A stretch of 64,000 nt of DNA from QIJE01 sp048541835 (GCF_048541835.1 NZ_JBLEOY010000001.1:744001-808000), one strand, 5' to 3'. Shown: positions 18,382 through 27,786, counted from the first letter of the stretch. Made by a program: numbers and translations. Notes: generated by a model not told the origin, from the letters alone.

Positions 18382-20301
18382 CTACTTTGCAAATGTTTTA
18401 AGCCTTTTGGAGCGGCTCGGATGCCTGAGTTTTCTGAGAGCTTTAGCCTCTATCTGTCTAATTCTTTCTCTTGTAACCCCGAACTCCTGACCTACTTCCT
18501 CAAGCGTATGATCGGACTTTATCCCTATACCAAATCGCATTCTCAAAACTTTTTCCTCTCTTTCCGTAAGGGTTGATAAAACTTTTCCGGTCTGATCTTC
18601 AAGATCCGCATTTATTGCGGATTCTAACGGAAGAACCGTCGTTTTATCCTCAATAAAATCTCCAAGATGCGTATCTTCTTCCTCGCCTATTGGAGTTTCC
18701 AATGAAATAGGCTCCTTGGCTATCTTTAAAACCTTTCTTACCTTGTCTATAGGAAGATCCATTCTCTCGGCGATTTCTTCCGGAACGGGTTCCCTTCCTA
18801 TCTCCTGCACTAAAGCCCTTGATGTTCTGATTAATTTATTTATAGTTTCTATCATATGAACCGGAATCCTTATGGTTCTTGCCTGATCGGCAATTGCCCG
18901 GGTTATTGCCTGCCTTATCCACCATGTAGCGTATGTAGAAAATTTATAACCCCTTTTATACTGAAACTTTTCTACCGCTTTCATGAGTCCTATATTGCCT
19001 TCCTGAATAAGGTCTAAAAATTGAAGACCCCTATTCGAATATTTTTTTGCGATAGACACGACAAGCCTTAAATTGGCCTCGACAAGCTCAGTTTTTGCAA
19101 CCTTAGACTTTTCTTCTCCGATTTTAATAGCTTCGACTATTGTTTTAAGTTCATCCTTAGGGACGCCTACATCTTCTTCGGACGCCACTATTTTTGACAT
19201 ATATTCTTTTATAAGCTTGTTTATGCTTTCTATCCGCTTATGTTTCTGTGATTTCGACTGTTGACTCTTTTCGTTCTTATTACTCAAAGTCGATTCAAGC
19301 TCTCTTATATTTTCTTCATATTCTATAATTTTTAGATTTTGATTTTTAAGCCTAACTATAACTTTATCGGTTATCTTTTTTTTAAGTCTTAACTCCTTAA
19401 TATAAGCAAGTATCTTTTTTTTCGTATCTATAGACAAGTTTTTAGGGCTTATCCTCGGGATAGTCCTTGCCGTACCCTCGGAATCTGCGTCCTTGACGGA
19501 AAAATTATTACCGTTAGAACAGTTTGCCGTGTTATCGCTTGGACTGATTTTATTGAAGGATTCCGAATATTTTTTGTCTTTTTTTAATTTTTTATTAATG
19601 CTGACTACTTTTAACTTAAAATCGGTATAGCTTATCTCCCTCTTGATTTTTTCAATAATCATAAGGACCCTGTCTATCGATTTCTCAATATCTTTATCGC
19701 TTGGAAAATCCACGTCGTCGAAATCTGAAATAACACCGATAATATTAATCTCCTGACTCTTTAATCTATCCCCTATGGATATAATCCATTTAATCAAAAC
19801 ATCGGAATTTAGTACGGAAGAGAAAATCTCTCCTTCTCCCTCTTCGATACTCTTTGCTATTTCTATCTCCCTTTCACGGGTAAGCAAAGAAACGGAACCC
19901 ATTTCTTTTAAATACATTCTTACGGGGTCGTTTGTCTTAAGGGATAGATCTTCCGCCTCTATCACTTCCTCGCTTGTTGTTTCGTCGTGAATAAACTTAG
20001 AATGAGGGTTTTTTCTCTTATTAAAAATAGTGGAGGAGCTCCTATCCAACTCAACATCTTTTTCCCCAAGCATACTTATAAGGTCGTCAATTTGATCCGG
20101 TGATATTATATCTTGAGGTAAAATATCGTTAAAATCGTTATAAGTCAACCTTCCGACTTGCTCTTTTGCTTTTTCGATGCTTTGTTTAATTATTTTATTC
20201 TCCAATTTTTTATCCTTTAAGACATCATAAACCGCTACTTTGGCAGATAGCCCTTCATTGTCCTTATACTCATCATTTATGTTTGCGTTTTTTTTGTTCA
20301 T
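18382..20301 (-). CDS. rpoD: Primary sigma factor (sigma-70)
   Basis: It directs RNA polymerase to housekeeping promoters. At 639 residues it has region 1.1, region 1.2 (DPVRMYLKEMG), a long charged non-conserved segment, region 2 (NLRLVVSIAKKYSNRG; RGYKFSTYATWWIRQAITRA), region 3 (GREPVPEEIAERM) and region 4 with the -35 recognition helix (TLEEVGQEFGVTRERIRQIE). Promoters in the window match its TTGACA/TATAAT consensus. It follows dnaG by 18 bases and completes the rpsU-dnaG-rpoD macromolecular-synthesis operon. Confidence 0.98.
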   Translation of the reverse strand: MNKKNANINDEYKDNEGLSAKVAVYDVLKDKKLENKIIKQSIEKAKEQVGRLTYNDFNDILPQDIISPDQIDDLISMLGEKDVELDRSSSTIFNKRKNPHSKFIHDETTSEEVIEAEDLSLKTNDPVRMYLKEMGSVSLLTREREIEIAKSIEEGEGEIFSSVLNSDVLIKWIISIGDRLKSQEINIIGVISDFDDVDFPSDKDIEKSIDRVLMIIEKIKREISYTDFKLKVVSINKKLKKDKKYSESFNKISPSDNTANCSNGNNFSVKDADSEGTARTIPRISPKNLSIDTKKKILAYIKELRLKKKITDKVIVRLKNQNLKIIEYEENIRELESTLSNKNEKSQQSKSQKHKRIESINKLIKEYMSKIVASEEDVGVPKDELKTIVEAIKIGEEKSKVAKTELVEANLRLVVSIAKKYSNRGLQFLDLIQEGNIGLMKAVEKFQYKRGYKFSTYATWWIRQAITRAIADQARTIRIPVHMIETINKLIRTSRALVQEIGREPVPEEIAERMDLPIDKVRKVLKIAKEPISLETPIGEEEDTHLGDFIEDKTTVLPLESAINADLEDQTGKVLSTLTEREEKVLRMRFGIGIKSDHTLEEVGQEFGVTRERIRQIEAKALRKLRHPSRSKRLKTFAK

Positions 20302-20319
20302 GTTATAAATTTTTACTCA

Positions 20320-22197
20320 TTAGAAGCCGCAGATTTTTCTTTGAAAATCCCTTGAAATATATTTTAATCTGCTAATCTCTTTAAGCCTCGATAACCTGCC
20401 GACTTCATCCAACGAACCGCTTTTAATTTCGTTTGAAAGACCGCCGCACGTTTTGTTAATATTATCTACTTTTAATTTAATAATAAGCTTTTTAAAGTCT
20501 TCCCTGCCGTTTTTATCATCGTTTTCATCGCTTAACAATAAACTCGAATAATATATTTTACCCCATTTCAAGCTATTTTCCATTTTAGAAACTACTTCTT
20601 CTAATTTAGTCGTTTTTTCTTTAACTATGCCGCCCGCTAATCCTTTTTTCACTTCTTTAATTATATATATGGCATCTTTATCAGAAAATTCTTTCATTAT
20701 ATCATCATTAATATATTCTGTCAATAGAGGCTCGCAAAATACCCTCCCGACTATTAGATCTTCTATGCTCAGCTCCTTTTTTTGAAAAGCAGTCGGGGGA
20801 TTGGACGTAAAACGACTCTCCGAGTGAACGCCCTGTTCGAATGATTCTTTAGAATAAATATAATCTCTTATTGCATTCTCTTTCAACCCAAGCCTATTCG
20901 CCAGCAAATTTATATAATGAGAAAGTATAATATTATTGTCTATCTTCCTTAAAAAGGGAGCGACTTCCTTTACGACAGATATTTTTCTTTTAAGTCTCTT
21001 TATACCGTCTTCATTAGGAATTATACCACTATTTTCAATTTTTTCCATATAATAATCCAGAACAAAATCCACGGGGGTCTTTTTATCGTTCGTTACCAAT
21101 TTAATAAGACCGTCTCGTCCGTATTTTCTCACAAAACTATCGGGATCGCTGCCGTCGTTTAAGCATACGGCATATATGTTTTTGTCCGTACCGTCCATAA
21201 AATCTAAAAATAATTCCATACCCCTGTTTATAGCGTTAATGCCGGCTTTATCACCGTCATAAAGCAGAATAATTTCATCACATAATCTTGATAGGTTCCT
21301 TATATGATTTTTGGATAGCGCGGTCCCCATTGTTGCCACTACGTTTTTTATACCCTTGGAATAAAGCATTATCATGTCAAAGTAGCCTTCAACCACAAAA
21401 ATAGCATTATCCTTTTTGATAAAAGGTATGGCCTTATCCAAACCGTACAACGTGTTACTTTTTGCGAAAATCTTGGAATTGTTGGTATTGATATATTTCG
21501 GAACATTATAGGAAGAGGGTCCCCCCGCATGCTGCGAGACTGCTCTGGCGGCAAATGCAATAGGGTCTCCGGCTCTATCCATTATGGGAATGATAAGTTT
21601 ATTGGTAAACCTATCGCAATATCCGGCGTTCTGTCCCGATTTTTTAAATAACAACCCTATATCTGCAGCAATGTTTAAATCTGCCTTATTATTTAATAAA
21701 AGCGTCGTTAAACCGTTTCCCAACCCGGCATATCCCAATTTAAAATCCCCTGCCGTATTTTCATCTATACCCCTTTCTTTGAGGTATTTAATAATATGCC
21801 GACTTCCGGAGAGATATACAAAAAGATTTTCATAGTAAAAGTTTAGAGCAAGATTAAGAATTTTCTTGATCCCGCTTTCGCTTCCTTCGTTTTTATCCGA
21901 TTTATAAAATTTTATGTTTTCTATCGGCACATTATACTTTTTTTTAAGATAATCCATTACTTCCCCAAACGATTCTCCCTTTATATCCCTTAAAAAATTT
22001 ATAACGTTACCGCCTTTGCCACACCCGAAACAGTAATAAAACCCCTTTGGCTCACTAACGTGAAATGAAGGCGTTTTTTCAGAGTGAAAGGGGCATAATC
22101 CGGTATAACTCCTACCGGATTTTTTGAGCTTAACAAATCCGGATATTTCATCGACTATATTTGCATAAGACAAAACGGCTTCAATATTCCTATCCAT
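20320..22197 (-). CDS. dnaG: DNA primase
   Basis: It makes RNA primers for DNA replication. The CHC2 zinc finger has ligands C35, H38, C56 and C59 (CPFHSEKTPSFHV...CFGCGKGGN). The TOPRIM core follows (VVEGYFDMIMLYSKG; LLYDGDKAGINAINRG), then the C-terminal DnaB-interacting region. At 625 residues it is normal length. The gene starts 2 bases after the frame-shifted end of cvpA, so tight coupling with cvpA is expected in the rpsU-cvpA-dnaG-rpoD operon. Confidence 0.98.
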   Translation of the reverse strand: MDRNIEAVLSYANIVDEISGFVKLKKSGRSYTGLCPFHSEKTPSFHVSEPKGFYYCFGCGKGGNVINFLRDIKGESFGEVMDYLKKKYNVPIENIKFYKSDKNEGSESGIKKILNLALNFYYENLFVYLSGSRHIIKYLKERGIDENTAGDFKLGYAGLGNGLTTLLLNNKADLNIAADIGLLFKKSGQNAGYCDRFTNKLIIPIMDRAGDPIAFAARAVSQHAGGPSSYNVPKYINTNNSKIFAKSNTLYGLDKAIPFIKKDNAIFVVEGYFDMIMLYSKGIKNVVATMGTALSKNHIRNLSRLCDEIILLYDGDKAGINAINRGMELFLDFMDGTDKNIYAVCLNDGSDPDSFVRKYGRDGLIKLVTNDKKTPVDFVLDYYMEKIENSGIIPNEDGIKRLKRKISVVKEVAPFLRKIDNNIILSHYINLLANRLGLKENAIRDYIYSKESFEQGVHSESRFTSNPPTAFQKKELSIEDLIVGRVFCEPLLTEYINDDIMKEFSDKDAIYIIKEVKKGLAGGIVKEKTTKLEEVVSKMENSLKWGKIYYSSLLLSDENDDKNGREDFKKLIIKLKVDNINKTCGGLSNEIKSGSLDEVGRLSRLKEISRLKYISRDFQRKICGF

Positions 22198-22199
22198 AA

Positions 22200-22687
22200 T
22201 TAATAAAATTTATTGATATACGGGGTTAAAATCTTTCCTGTTTTAAGCAGGTATGGAACGAGGCTGCGAGACTTATAAACACCAACATAGCTTTTTGCCG
22301 GAGAAAATGAAAAAATAAAATACAAAATTATACCTAAGAATACAAACGTCTTAATCCCGGCAAAAAAAAACCTCCGATACGATTAAGCAAGCCGAGATTG
22401 ATTAATTTCAAAAATTTGGTTAATAATGCAGATATTACGGCAAAAAAAACCATTATTACAACAAAAAAGGCAATAAAAATAAGTATTTTAGTAATAGTTT
22501 CGTTGTGAAATACTTTAATATAATCATAACCAGACGTACCGGTTAAGATATATACAGCATAACCGGAACCGAAAAAAGCTATAAAAAGTCCGCCTAAGGA
22601 TAGAGCCTCCTTTATGAGTCCTCTAAAAAAACCCCTTATCATAACTGCGGCAAATATAATTAAAAAGAATATATTTATGTAACTCAT
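22200..22687 (-). CDS. CvpA family membrane protein, frameshifted at a T9 tract
   Basis: Start ATG 22687 (FFLIIFAAVMIRGFFRGLIK) lies after rpsU; longer frames overlapping rpsU are artefacts. Four hydrophobic segments and the GLLNRIGG motif are those of CvpA, a colicin-V-production/solute-defence protein. The frame as written stops at 22334. In the -1 frame, entered at the T9 tract (22362-22370 on the plus strand), the sequence goes on as a typical CvpA tail (GIKTFVFLGIILYF...KSRSLVPYL) and stops at 22200, two bases before dnaG. Either one T is missing (mutation or assembly error) or slippage restores the frame. Family assignment is good. Confidence 0.75.
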
Positions 22688-22697
22688 AAAACCTTGA

Positions 22698-22892
22698 TTA
22701 ATAATGATAATATTTCTTTTTTGCATTTCTTTTTCTTGACGCTGCGGCTTTTTTCTTTTTCTTGACGCTCGGTTTTTCGTAATGCTCTCTCTTTCTGATT
22801 TCTGAAAGAATTCCTGCTCTCTCACAGGATTTCTTAAACCTTCTTAACGCACTTTCAAAAGACTCGTTTTCCTTAATTTTAACTATAGACAA
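22698..22892 (-). CDS. rpsU: 30S ribosomal protein S21
   Basis: The 64-residue product matches S21: ESFESALRRFKKSCERAGIL then EIRKREHYEKPS and a lysine-rich tail. S21 helps base pairing between 16S rRNA and the mRNA leader. The start codon is TTG at 22892, preceded by AGGAGG about 13 bases upstream. It is the first gene of rpsU-cvpA-dnaG-rpoD and has a clear promoter. Confidence 0.95.
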   Translation of the reverse strand: MSIVKIKENESFESALRRFKKSCERAGILSEIRKREHYEKPSVKKKKKAAASRKRNAKKKYYHY

Positions 22893-22949
22893 ACCTATTT
22901 TTTCGCCTCCTTTTGCAACTTTATGTTTACATTATATATGCTAACTTAT

Positions 22950-22979
22950 AGTATCATATATTTCTTACTGCTTTGTCAA
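22950..22979 (-). promoter_or_regulatory. Promoter of the rpsU-dnaG-rpoD operon
   Basis: On the minus strand a perfect TTGACA (22979-22974), an 18-base spacer and GATACT (22955-22950). Predicted start near 22943, leader about 50 bases. A TATGAT with a 15-base spacer is an alternative -10. Confidence 0.55.
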
Positions 22980-22989
22980 CCGATAAATC

Positions 22990-23703
22990 TTATCTCGATT
23001 TTTTTTCGTCTAATCCGGAAATACCCTCCCGCCTTTTTAATTCGTTTATTATGGCAAAAAAATCTACTTCCGAATATGCTAACATTACTATATAAAAGAA
23101 TATTAAATCGGCTAATTCGTACACTATTTTATCTTTATCCCCGTCTATCACCGACAAGATCACCTCTAATGATTCCTCTTGAAGTTTTTTCCCTATTTTT
23201 TCCGCACCGGCGTTTAAAAGCCTTGCAACGTAAGATTTGTTCGGATCTGCCCCTTTTCTACTTGCGACAATGTCATATAATAATTTAAGCGAATAAAATA
23301 ATTCTTTATCGTTATCACCTATTCTCCGTTCATCTTGATTTCGGCTATTATTTTTTGCAATTAAACTATTACTTACTTTAGAATAAAAGCAGGTCCTATG
23401 ACCGGTATGACATGCAGCGCCTTTTTGAACTACCTTGAGCAAAATACTATCGCTGTCGCAGTCAAAAAATATCTCCTTTATACTCTGAATATTGCCGGAA
23501 GTTTCGCCTTTCTTCCAAAGTTTATGCCTTGACCTTGAAAAATAATGAGCTACACCGGTTTCGACGGTTTTTTCCAACGCTTCTTCGTTCATAAATGCAA
23601 GCATCAGGACCTCTCCCGAAAAATAATCCTGCGCGACCGCAGGAATAAGACCATCAAGCTTGGAGAAATCAATCTGTTTTAAAAATGAATCGACCTCGTT
23701 CAT
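22990..23703 (-). CDS. hisIE: Bifunctional phosphoribosyl-AMP cyclohydrolase / phosphoribosyl-ATP pyrophosphatase
   Basis: A fusion performing steps 2 and 3 of histidine synthesis. The HisI part (about residues 1-115) has SGEVLMLAFMNEEAL, HYFSRSRHKLWKKGE, FDCDSDSILLKV and the metal-binding GHRTCF. A linker of about 20 residues leads to the HisE part (about 140-225: LYDIVASRKGADPNKSYVARL, KLQEESLEVI, YELADLIFFY). At 237 residues it is slightly longer than E. coli HisI. It is the last gene of the his operon, 35 bases after hisF. Confidence 0.96.
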   Translation of the reverse strand: MNEVDSFLKQIDFSKLDGLIPAVAQDYFSGEVLMLAFMNEEALEKTVETGVAHYFSRSRHKLWKKGETSGNIQSIKEIFFDCDSDSILLKVVQKGAACHTGHRTCFYSKVSNSLIAKNNSRNQDERRIGDNDKELFYSLKLLYDIVASRKGADPNKSYVARLLNAGAEKIGKKLQEESLEVILSVIDGDKDKIVYELADLIFFYIVMLAYSEVDFFAIINELKRREGISGLDEKKSR

Positions 23704-23738
23704 AATCTTTTACCGTTCTAATCTTTATTTTAGTTACG

Positions 23739-24494
23739 TTATAACCTTACTTGTATCCCCTTGGATTTCAAATATTTTTTTATCGGAATAATGCCTGTTT
23801 TCTTATAATGAAATATCGATGCGGCTAAAGCGGCACCTGCATCGGCTTTTACAAAAACCTCTTCTATATCCGCCTCATCTTTAGCCCCTCCGGAAGCTAT
23901 GACCGGAATTTTAACGCTTTTAACCACTGAGGAAGTCAAATTTATTTCATAACCGCTCCCGGTTCCGTCTCTATCCATACTCGTCAAAAGTATCTCGCCT
24001 GCGCCGCGGTTATATACCTCCTTTGCCCATTCTATCGCATTAATACCCGTATTATTTCTTCCCCCATAAGTAAAAACAAAATATTCTTCTCCGACCTTTT
24101 TCGCATCTATTGCTATTACTATGGTAGACGACCCAAACTTTCTCGCCGCAATATCTATCAAATCCGGTTTTAAAACTGCGGCGGTGTTTATAGAAACCTT
24201 GTCGGCTCCGCTATTCAACAAATTCCTTATATCTTCTGCGTCGGAAATACCTCCGCCTACGCTAAAAGGAATAAAAATATTCTTAGAAATCTCTTCGACG
24301 AGTTTAAGTATAGTCTTCCTCTTTTCGTGGGAAGCCGTAATATCTAAAAACATGAGTTCGTCTGCAAGTTCGTCGTTATATCTCTTCGCAAGCTCTATGG
24401 GATTTCCGGCAATTCGCAGCCCTTCGAAACGGGTACCCTTAACGACCTCACCGTTTTTGATATCAAGACACGGTATTATTCTTTTAGCAAGCAT
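23739..24494 (-). CDS. hisF: Imidazole glycerol phosphate synthase, cyclase subunit
   Basis: A TIM-barrel enzyme that uses ammonia from HisH to convert PRFAR to imidazole glycerol phosphate and AICAR. The catalytic aspartates are D11 (IIPCLDIKNG) and D130 (VIAIDAKK), and the phosphate-binding FSVGGGI and IPVIASGGA loops are intact. At 251 residues it is normal. It is 5 bases after hisA in the his operon. Confidence 0.98.
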   Translation of the reverse strand: MLAKRIIPCLDIKNGEVVKGTRFEGLRIAGNPIELAKRYNDELADELMFLDITASHEKRKTILKLVEEISKNIFIPFSVGGGISDAEDIRNLLNSGADKVSINTAAVLKPDLIDIAARKFGSSTIVIAIDAKKVGEEYFVFTYGGRNNTGINAIEWAKEVYNRGAGEILLTSMDRDGTGSGYEINLTSSVVKSVKIPVIASGGAKDEADIEEVFVKADAGAALAASIFHYKKTGIIPIKKYLKSKGIQVRL

Positions 24495-24499
24495 AAAAT

Positions 24500-25234
24500 T
24501 TAACCCTGCATTAATAAATCATTCGTTTTTTTCAAATCCAATCTTCCGTCGTATAACGCCTTTCCTATTATGACTCCTTCAAGATTGGGAAAATTTAATT
24601 TTTTAAGTCTTACGACGTCTTCCGATGCGGAAATTCCACCGGATGCAATAAAATTAATATCTAACTTCGATAGCTTTAATATCAAGTCCAAATTTACTCC
24701 CTGAAGCATTCCGTCTTTTTTAATATCTGTAAATATAAATGATTTTATACCGCAACTGTGTTTTAATTCGTCTACCGCATCCGTAAAACGATAAGTTATA
24801 AGCTCCTTCCATCCCGAAATTGCAATTTTTTCATCGCATAAATCTATTCCGGCTATTATTTTGCCTTCGTACTTTAACAAGGACGGTCTTATGGATTCTA
24901 TGTCCTTAAACAATATGGAGCCTAAGACTACATAAGATGCACCCGCATTAAAATAGCCCTCTATGGTTTCATTATTCCTTATTCCGCCGCCTACTTCTAC
25001 CGGAATCCTCACCGATTTTATAATATCTTTTATAACATCAAAATTATCGGGATATCCGGACTTTGCTCCGTCCAAATCGATCAAATGAAGTCTTTTAGCC
25101 CCATATTTCTGCCATTTGAGCGCAGCTTCCAGTGGAGAGATATTATACTCCTTCTTTCGGTCGTAATCCCCCATAGTTAATCTTACACATCTTGAACCGA
25201 GTAGGTCTACGGCCGGTATTATAATCATAGTCAT
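24500..25234 (-). CDS. hisA: ProFAR isomerase
   Basis: A TIM barrel catalysing the Amadori rearrangement of ProFAR to PRFAR. The catalytic base is D10 (IIPAVDLLGSRCVRL), the acid is in FTDIKKDGMLQG, and the IPVEVGGGIR and FIASGGIS phosphate loops are present. At 244 residues it is normal length. ATG 25234 or ATG 25228 can be the start. It lies between hisH (55 bases) and hisF (5 bases). Confidence 0.97.
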   Translation of the reverse strand: MTMIIIPAVDLLGSRCVRLTMGDYDRKKEYNISPLEAALKWQKYGAKRLHLIDLDGAKSGYPDNFDVIKDIIKSVRIPVEVGGGIRNNETIEGYFNAGASYVVLGSILFKDIESIRPSLLKYEGKIIAGIDLCDEKIAISGWKELITYRFTDAVDELKHSCGIKSFIFTDIKKDGMLQGVNLDLILKLSKLDINFIASGGISASEDVVRLKKLNFPNLEGVIIGKALYDGRLDLKKTNDLLMQG

Positions 25235-25289
25235 TTATTATATTGTAATCGTTTATATTTAATTTAGATACGGAATTTTATCGTTAAAC

Positions 25290-25907
25290 TTAACCGGCGA
25301 TAAAATTCCTAAGTAACGCTAAACCTGCATTATGACTCTTCTCCGGGTGAAACTGGCATGCGAAGATATTGTCTTTTTGCACGCAGGCGGCAAATTCTCC
25401 GTAATAATCGCATACCGCAACCGTAATATCTTCTTCCGGCAGGCAATAATAAGAGTGAAGGAAATAAAAGAACATATCATCCGTGCCTGCGGTAGCCGGG
25501 TATTTGTTTGTCCGCTTTAATATTTTTATATCATTCCACCCGATATGCGGTATCAACGGGGTTTTGTCCTCATCAAACCTTACTACTTTTCCCTTTAAAA
25601 TAGCCAATCCCTCACTGTATCCGAATTCTTCGGATGTCTCAAATAAAAGCTGCATTCCAAGACAAATTCCTAAGAAATTCTTTCCGCCGTTTACGGCATC
25701 CTTAATCGGTTCGACCAAACCCTTTTGCTTCAGGGTACGCATGGCATCTTGAAATCCGCCTACGCCGGGAAGTACAAGGTGCGAAGCATTCTCAATATCC
25801 CTATAGTTATCTGAAATATCGGCTTCATATCCTATGGAACCGATGGCGTTCCTAACGTTCTTAAGGTTGCCCATTCCATAATCTATAATAACAATGTTTT
25901 TTTTCAT
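25290..25907 (-). CDS. hisH: Imidazole glycerol phosphate synthase, glutaminase subunit
   Basis: A class I amidotransferase passing ammonia to HisF. The nucleophile is C82 (GICLGMQLLFE) with the His-Glu pair in FACQFHPEKSHNAG. At 205 residues it is normal. Its first four bases overlap the end of the upstream amidase-like gene (ATGA), so the cell-wall gene and hisH are translationally coupled. Confidence 0.97.
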   Translation of the reverse strand: MKKNIVIIDYGMGNLKNVRNAIGSIGYEADISDNYRDIENASHLVLPGVGGFQDAMRTLKQKGLVEPIKDAVNGGKNFLGICLGMQLLFETSEEFGYSEGLAILKGKVVRFDEDKTPLIPHIGWNDIKILKRTNKYPATAGTDDMFFYFLHSYYCLPEEDITVAVCDYYGEFAACVQKDNIFACQFHPEKSHNAGLALLRNFIAG

Positions 25908-26959
25908 CTTTTTTTAATTATATAATATTTATAAATCGCATTTGCAATCCCGTTTGCAATCAGCTGCCTAAACGTAGAAGAGGCCAAGAGATGCTCTTCA
26001 TACGGGTTAGAAATATAGGCATATTCTATTATAACCGCCGGCATTTTTGTAAATCGCAAAACATAAAGATCGTCATGCACTACCCCGTCATATTTAAGAT
26101 TTAAGCGGGACGAAATATAATGTTCCAAATACTTTGCGAATCGATGTGAGTTTCCGTAATGATAATAATAAGTGGTCGTTCCGTACATATATGGAACCAC
26201 GGCGGAATTGCTATACAATCCTATAAATAAATCTGCGCCGCTCCTATTTGCTTCTGCCGCCCTTTGCTGCAAACTTACGTTTATATTGGAAGTTCTATCT
26301 ATTTCCGTTTTTATTCCTCTGGCTTCTAAAATCTTTTTTAATTTTAACGCAATGCTCAGATTTACAAAACTTTCCGGCAGCCCCATGGGCCCAATCCCCC
26401 CGGGGTCGTTCCCGCCATGACCGGCGTCTATGAAAACATTAAATCTGACTTCCGGTTCTTTCTTGACCTTGCTTGATACCATCCCCGCATAAATAACAAC
26501 CTTATAATGGTCATTCCCAAGATTTATAGTCCTTATTCGGAGTTTTGCCGATATATTTTTTTGTCTTATAACTATATGAACGGCATACTCGGGGGTTGTA
26601 CTGAATTGCGAATATGAAACCGAAAATACATTTTTGAAAGGCCTCACTATCTTTTTTTTGCTGCCGTAAAGAACGGCATGTCCGAAGACTAAGATGGAAA
26701 ATCTTTTATAACCCTTTTTAAATAAATATTCCTTGTAAAAAGGGCTGCCGATTGTATAAACATTAATAGTTCCGCTACTGCGGCCAAAAAGAATCCTTGT
26801 AATTTTAGTTACGTTACCGCTATAGGCATAAGCGGTTTTTATACCCATTAAGATTACCGTTAGATTTAAAATAAATAAAAACGCCGGCAAAAAAAGCAGG
26901 GCAAAAGATACTTTTCTTTTATAACCAAATGGACTTTTCATCGCTACATAATATATCAA
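25904..26959 (-). CDS. N-acetylmuramoyl-L-alanine amidase homologue (AmiC type) lacking a zinc ligand
   Basis: An N-terminal membrane anchor or signal (residues 18-45, FLPAFLFILNLTVILMG) is followed by an AMIN-like beta domain (about 50-155) and an amidase_3 domain (about 172-351). Such enzymes cut peptide side chains from peptidoglycan in the periplasm. Zinc ligands H181 (IDAGHGGNDPG) and E196 and the catalytic E312 (IIEYAYISNP) are present, but the second histidine of the usual SIHAN motif is Y249 (IGLYSNS). Activity is therefore doubtful; it may bind or regulate instead. It is inside the his operon between hisB and hisH. Confidence 0.88.
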   Translation of the reverse strand: MIYYVAMKSPFGYKRKVSFALLFLPAFLFILNLTVILMGIKTAYAYSGNVTKITRILFGRSSGTINVYTIGSPFYKEYLFKKGYKRFSILVFGHAVLYGSKKKIVRPFKNVFSVSYSQFSTTPEYAVHIVIRQKNISAKLRIRTINLGNDHYKVVIYAGMVSSKVKKEPEVRFNVFIDAGHGGNDPGGIGPMGLPESFVNLSIALKLKKILEARGIKTEIDRTSNINVSLQQRAAEANRSGADLFIGLYSNSAVVPYMYGTTTYYYHYGNSHRFAKYLEHYISSRLNLKYDGVVHDDLYVLRFTKMPAVIIEYAYISNPYEEHLLASSTFRQLIANGIANAIYKYYIIKKR

Positions 26960-26962
26960 TAA

Positions 26963-27682
26963 TCAAATACTGCCCTTTGTAGACGGCACCGTATTACGGT
27001 TATCCTTAACCTCAAGGGCGTTAGATACGGAAATTCCCGTTGATTTAAACACAGCCTCGACCATATGATGGGCGTTAGAACCGTACAAGACGTTAATATG
27101 CAGATTTATAAGGGCATTTTTGCACAACGCTTCAAAAAAAATATTAGAATAGACGTAAAAAAATTTATCGACAAGAATTTCTCTCATCCCGTCTTTATCA
27201 AACTCCTTATATTTATCGGAAAGCCTTGAGAATACCCTTGAATATTCATTAATCGGTTTAGTCATATCCATACCGTTGTATTTATATATAAAAAACGATC
27301 TTCCAGAAAAATCGACAACAGAGTGGACCATCGACTCATCCATCGGCACAAAAGCGCTGCCGAACCTCTGAATACCCTTTTTATCACCGGATAATTCCCT
27401 CAATGCACCGCCCATGACAATTCCGATATCCTCTACGAGATGGTGAAGGTCTGTATCTGTGTCCCCTTTTGCCTCAAGAGTTACATCGAAACGGGAATGT
27501 TTCGAAAACTGTTCAAGCATATGATTGAAAAACGGAACGCCCGAATCAATTTCATATATGCCCTTCCCGTCAAGATTTAACGAAAATTTTATATAGGTTT
27601 CGGTCGTTTTTCTTAAAAAATTACCCTTGCGGTCTCTATAGAACTTCGCATTATTTTCTGATGATTTTTTCATCTTTTCCAT
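26963..27682 (-). CDS. hisB: Imidazoleglycerol-phosphate dehydratase
   Basis: It dehydrates imidazole glycerol phosphate to imidazole acetol phosphate. The two manganese-binding repeats are present: DLHHLVEDIGIVMG and NAHHMVEAVFKS. At 239 residues it is about 40 longer than typical monofunctional HisB. The extra length is an N-terminal basic extension (about 20 residues before RKTTETYIKFSL) and an insert in the middle (VFSRLSDKYKEFDKDG). It lacks the HisN-like phosphatase domain of the E. coli fusion. ATG 27682 or ATG 27673 may be the start. It is 3 bases before the amidase-like gene. Confidence 0.95.
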   Translation of the reverse strand: MEKMKKSSENNAKFYRDRKGNFLRKTTETYIKFSLNLDGKGIYEIDSGVPFFNHMLEQFSKHSRFDVTLEAKGDTDTDLHHLVEDIGIVMGGALRELSGDKKGIQRFGSAFVPMDESMVHSVVDFSGRSFFIYKYNGMDMTKPINEYSRVFSRLSDKYKEFDKDGMREILVDKFFYVYSNIFFEALCKNALINLHINVLYGSNAHHMVEAVFKSTGISVSNALEVKDNRNTVPSTKGSI

Positions 27683-27786
27683 TGCAGACCTTTCAAATCT
27701 TTGTATTATTATATCATGTTTTTTAAAAAAACCGACAGCCTTTTTCTGCCCCTCTCCCGCTTTTTAAAAAATAGGGTACCATATGA

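Noticed and set aside
22688..22825. An N-terminal extension of the CvpA frame rich in Lys, Arg and Glu
   Set aside because: It overlaps rpsU in another frame; the membrane protein clearly begins at ATG 22687, after the rpsU stop.
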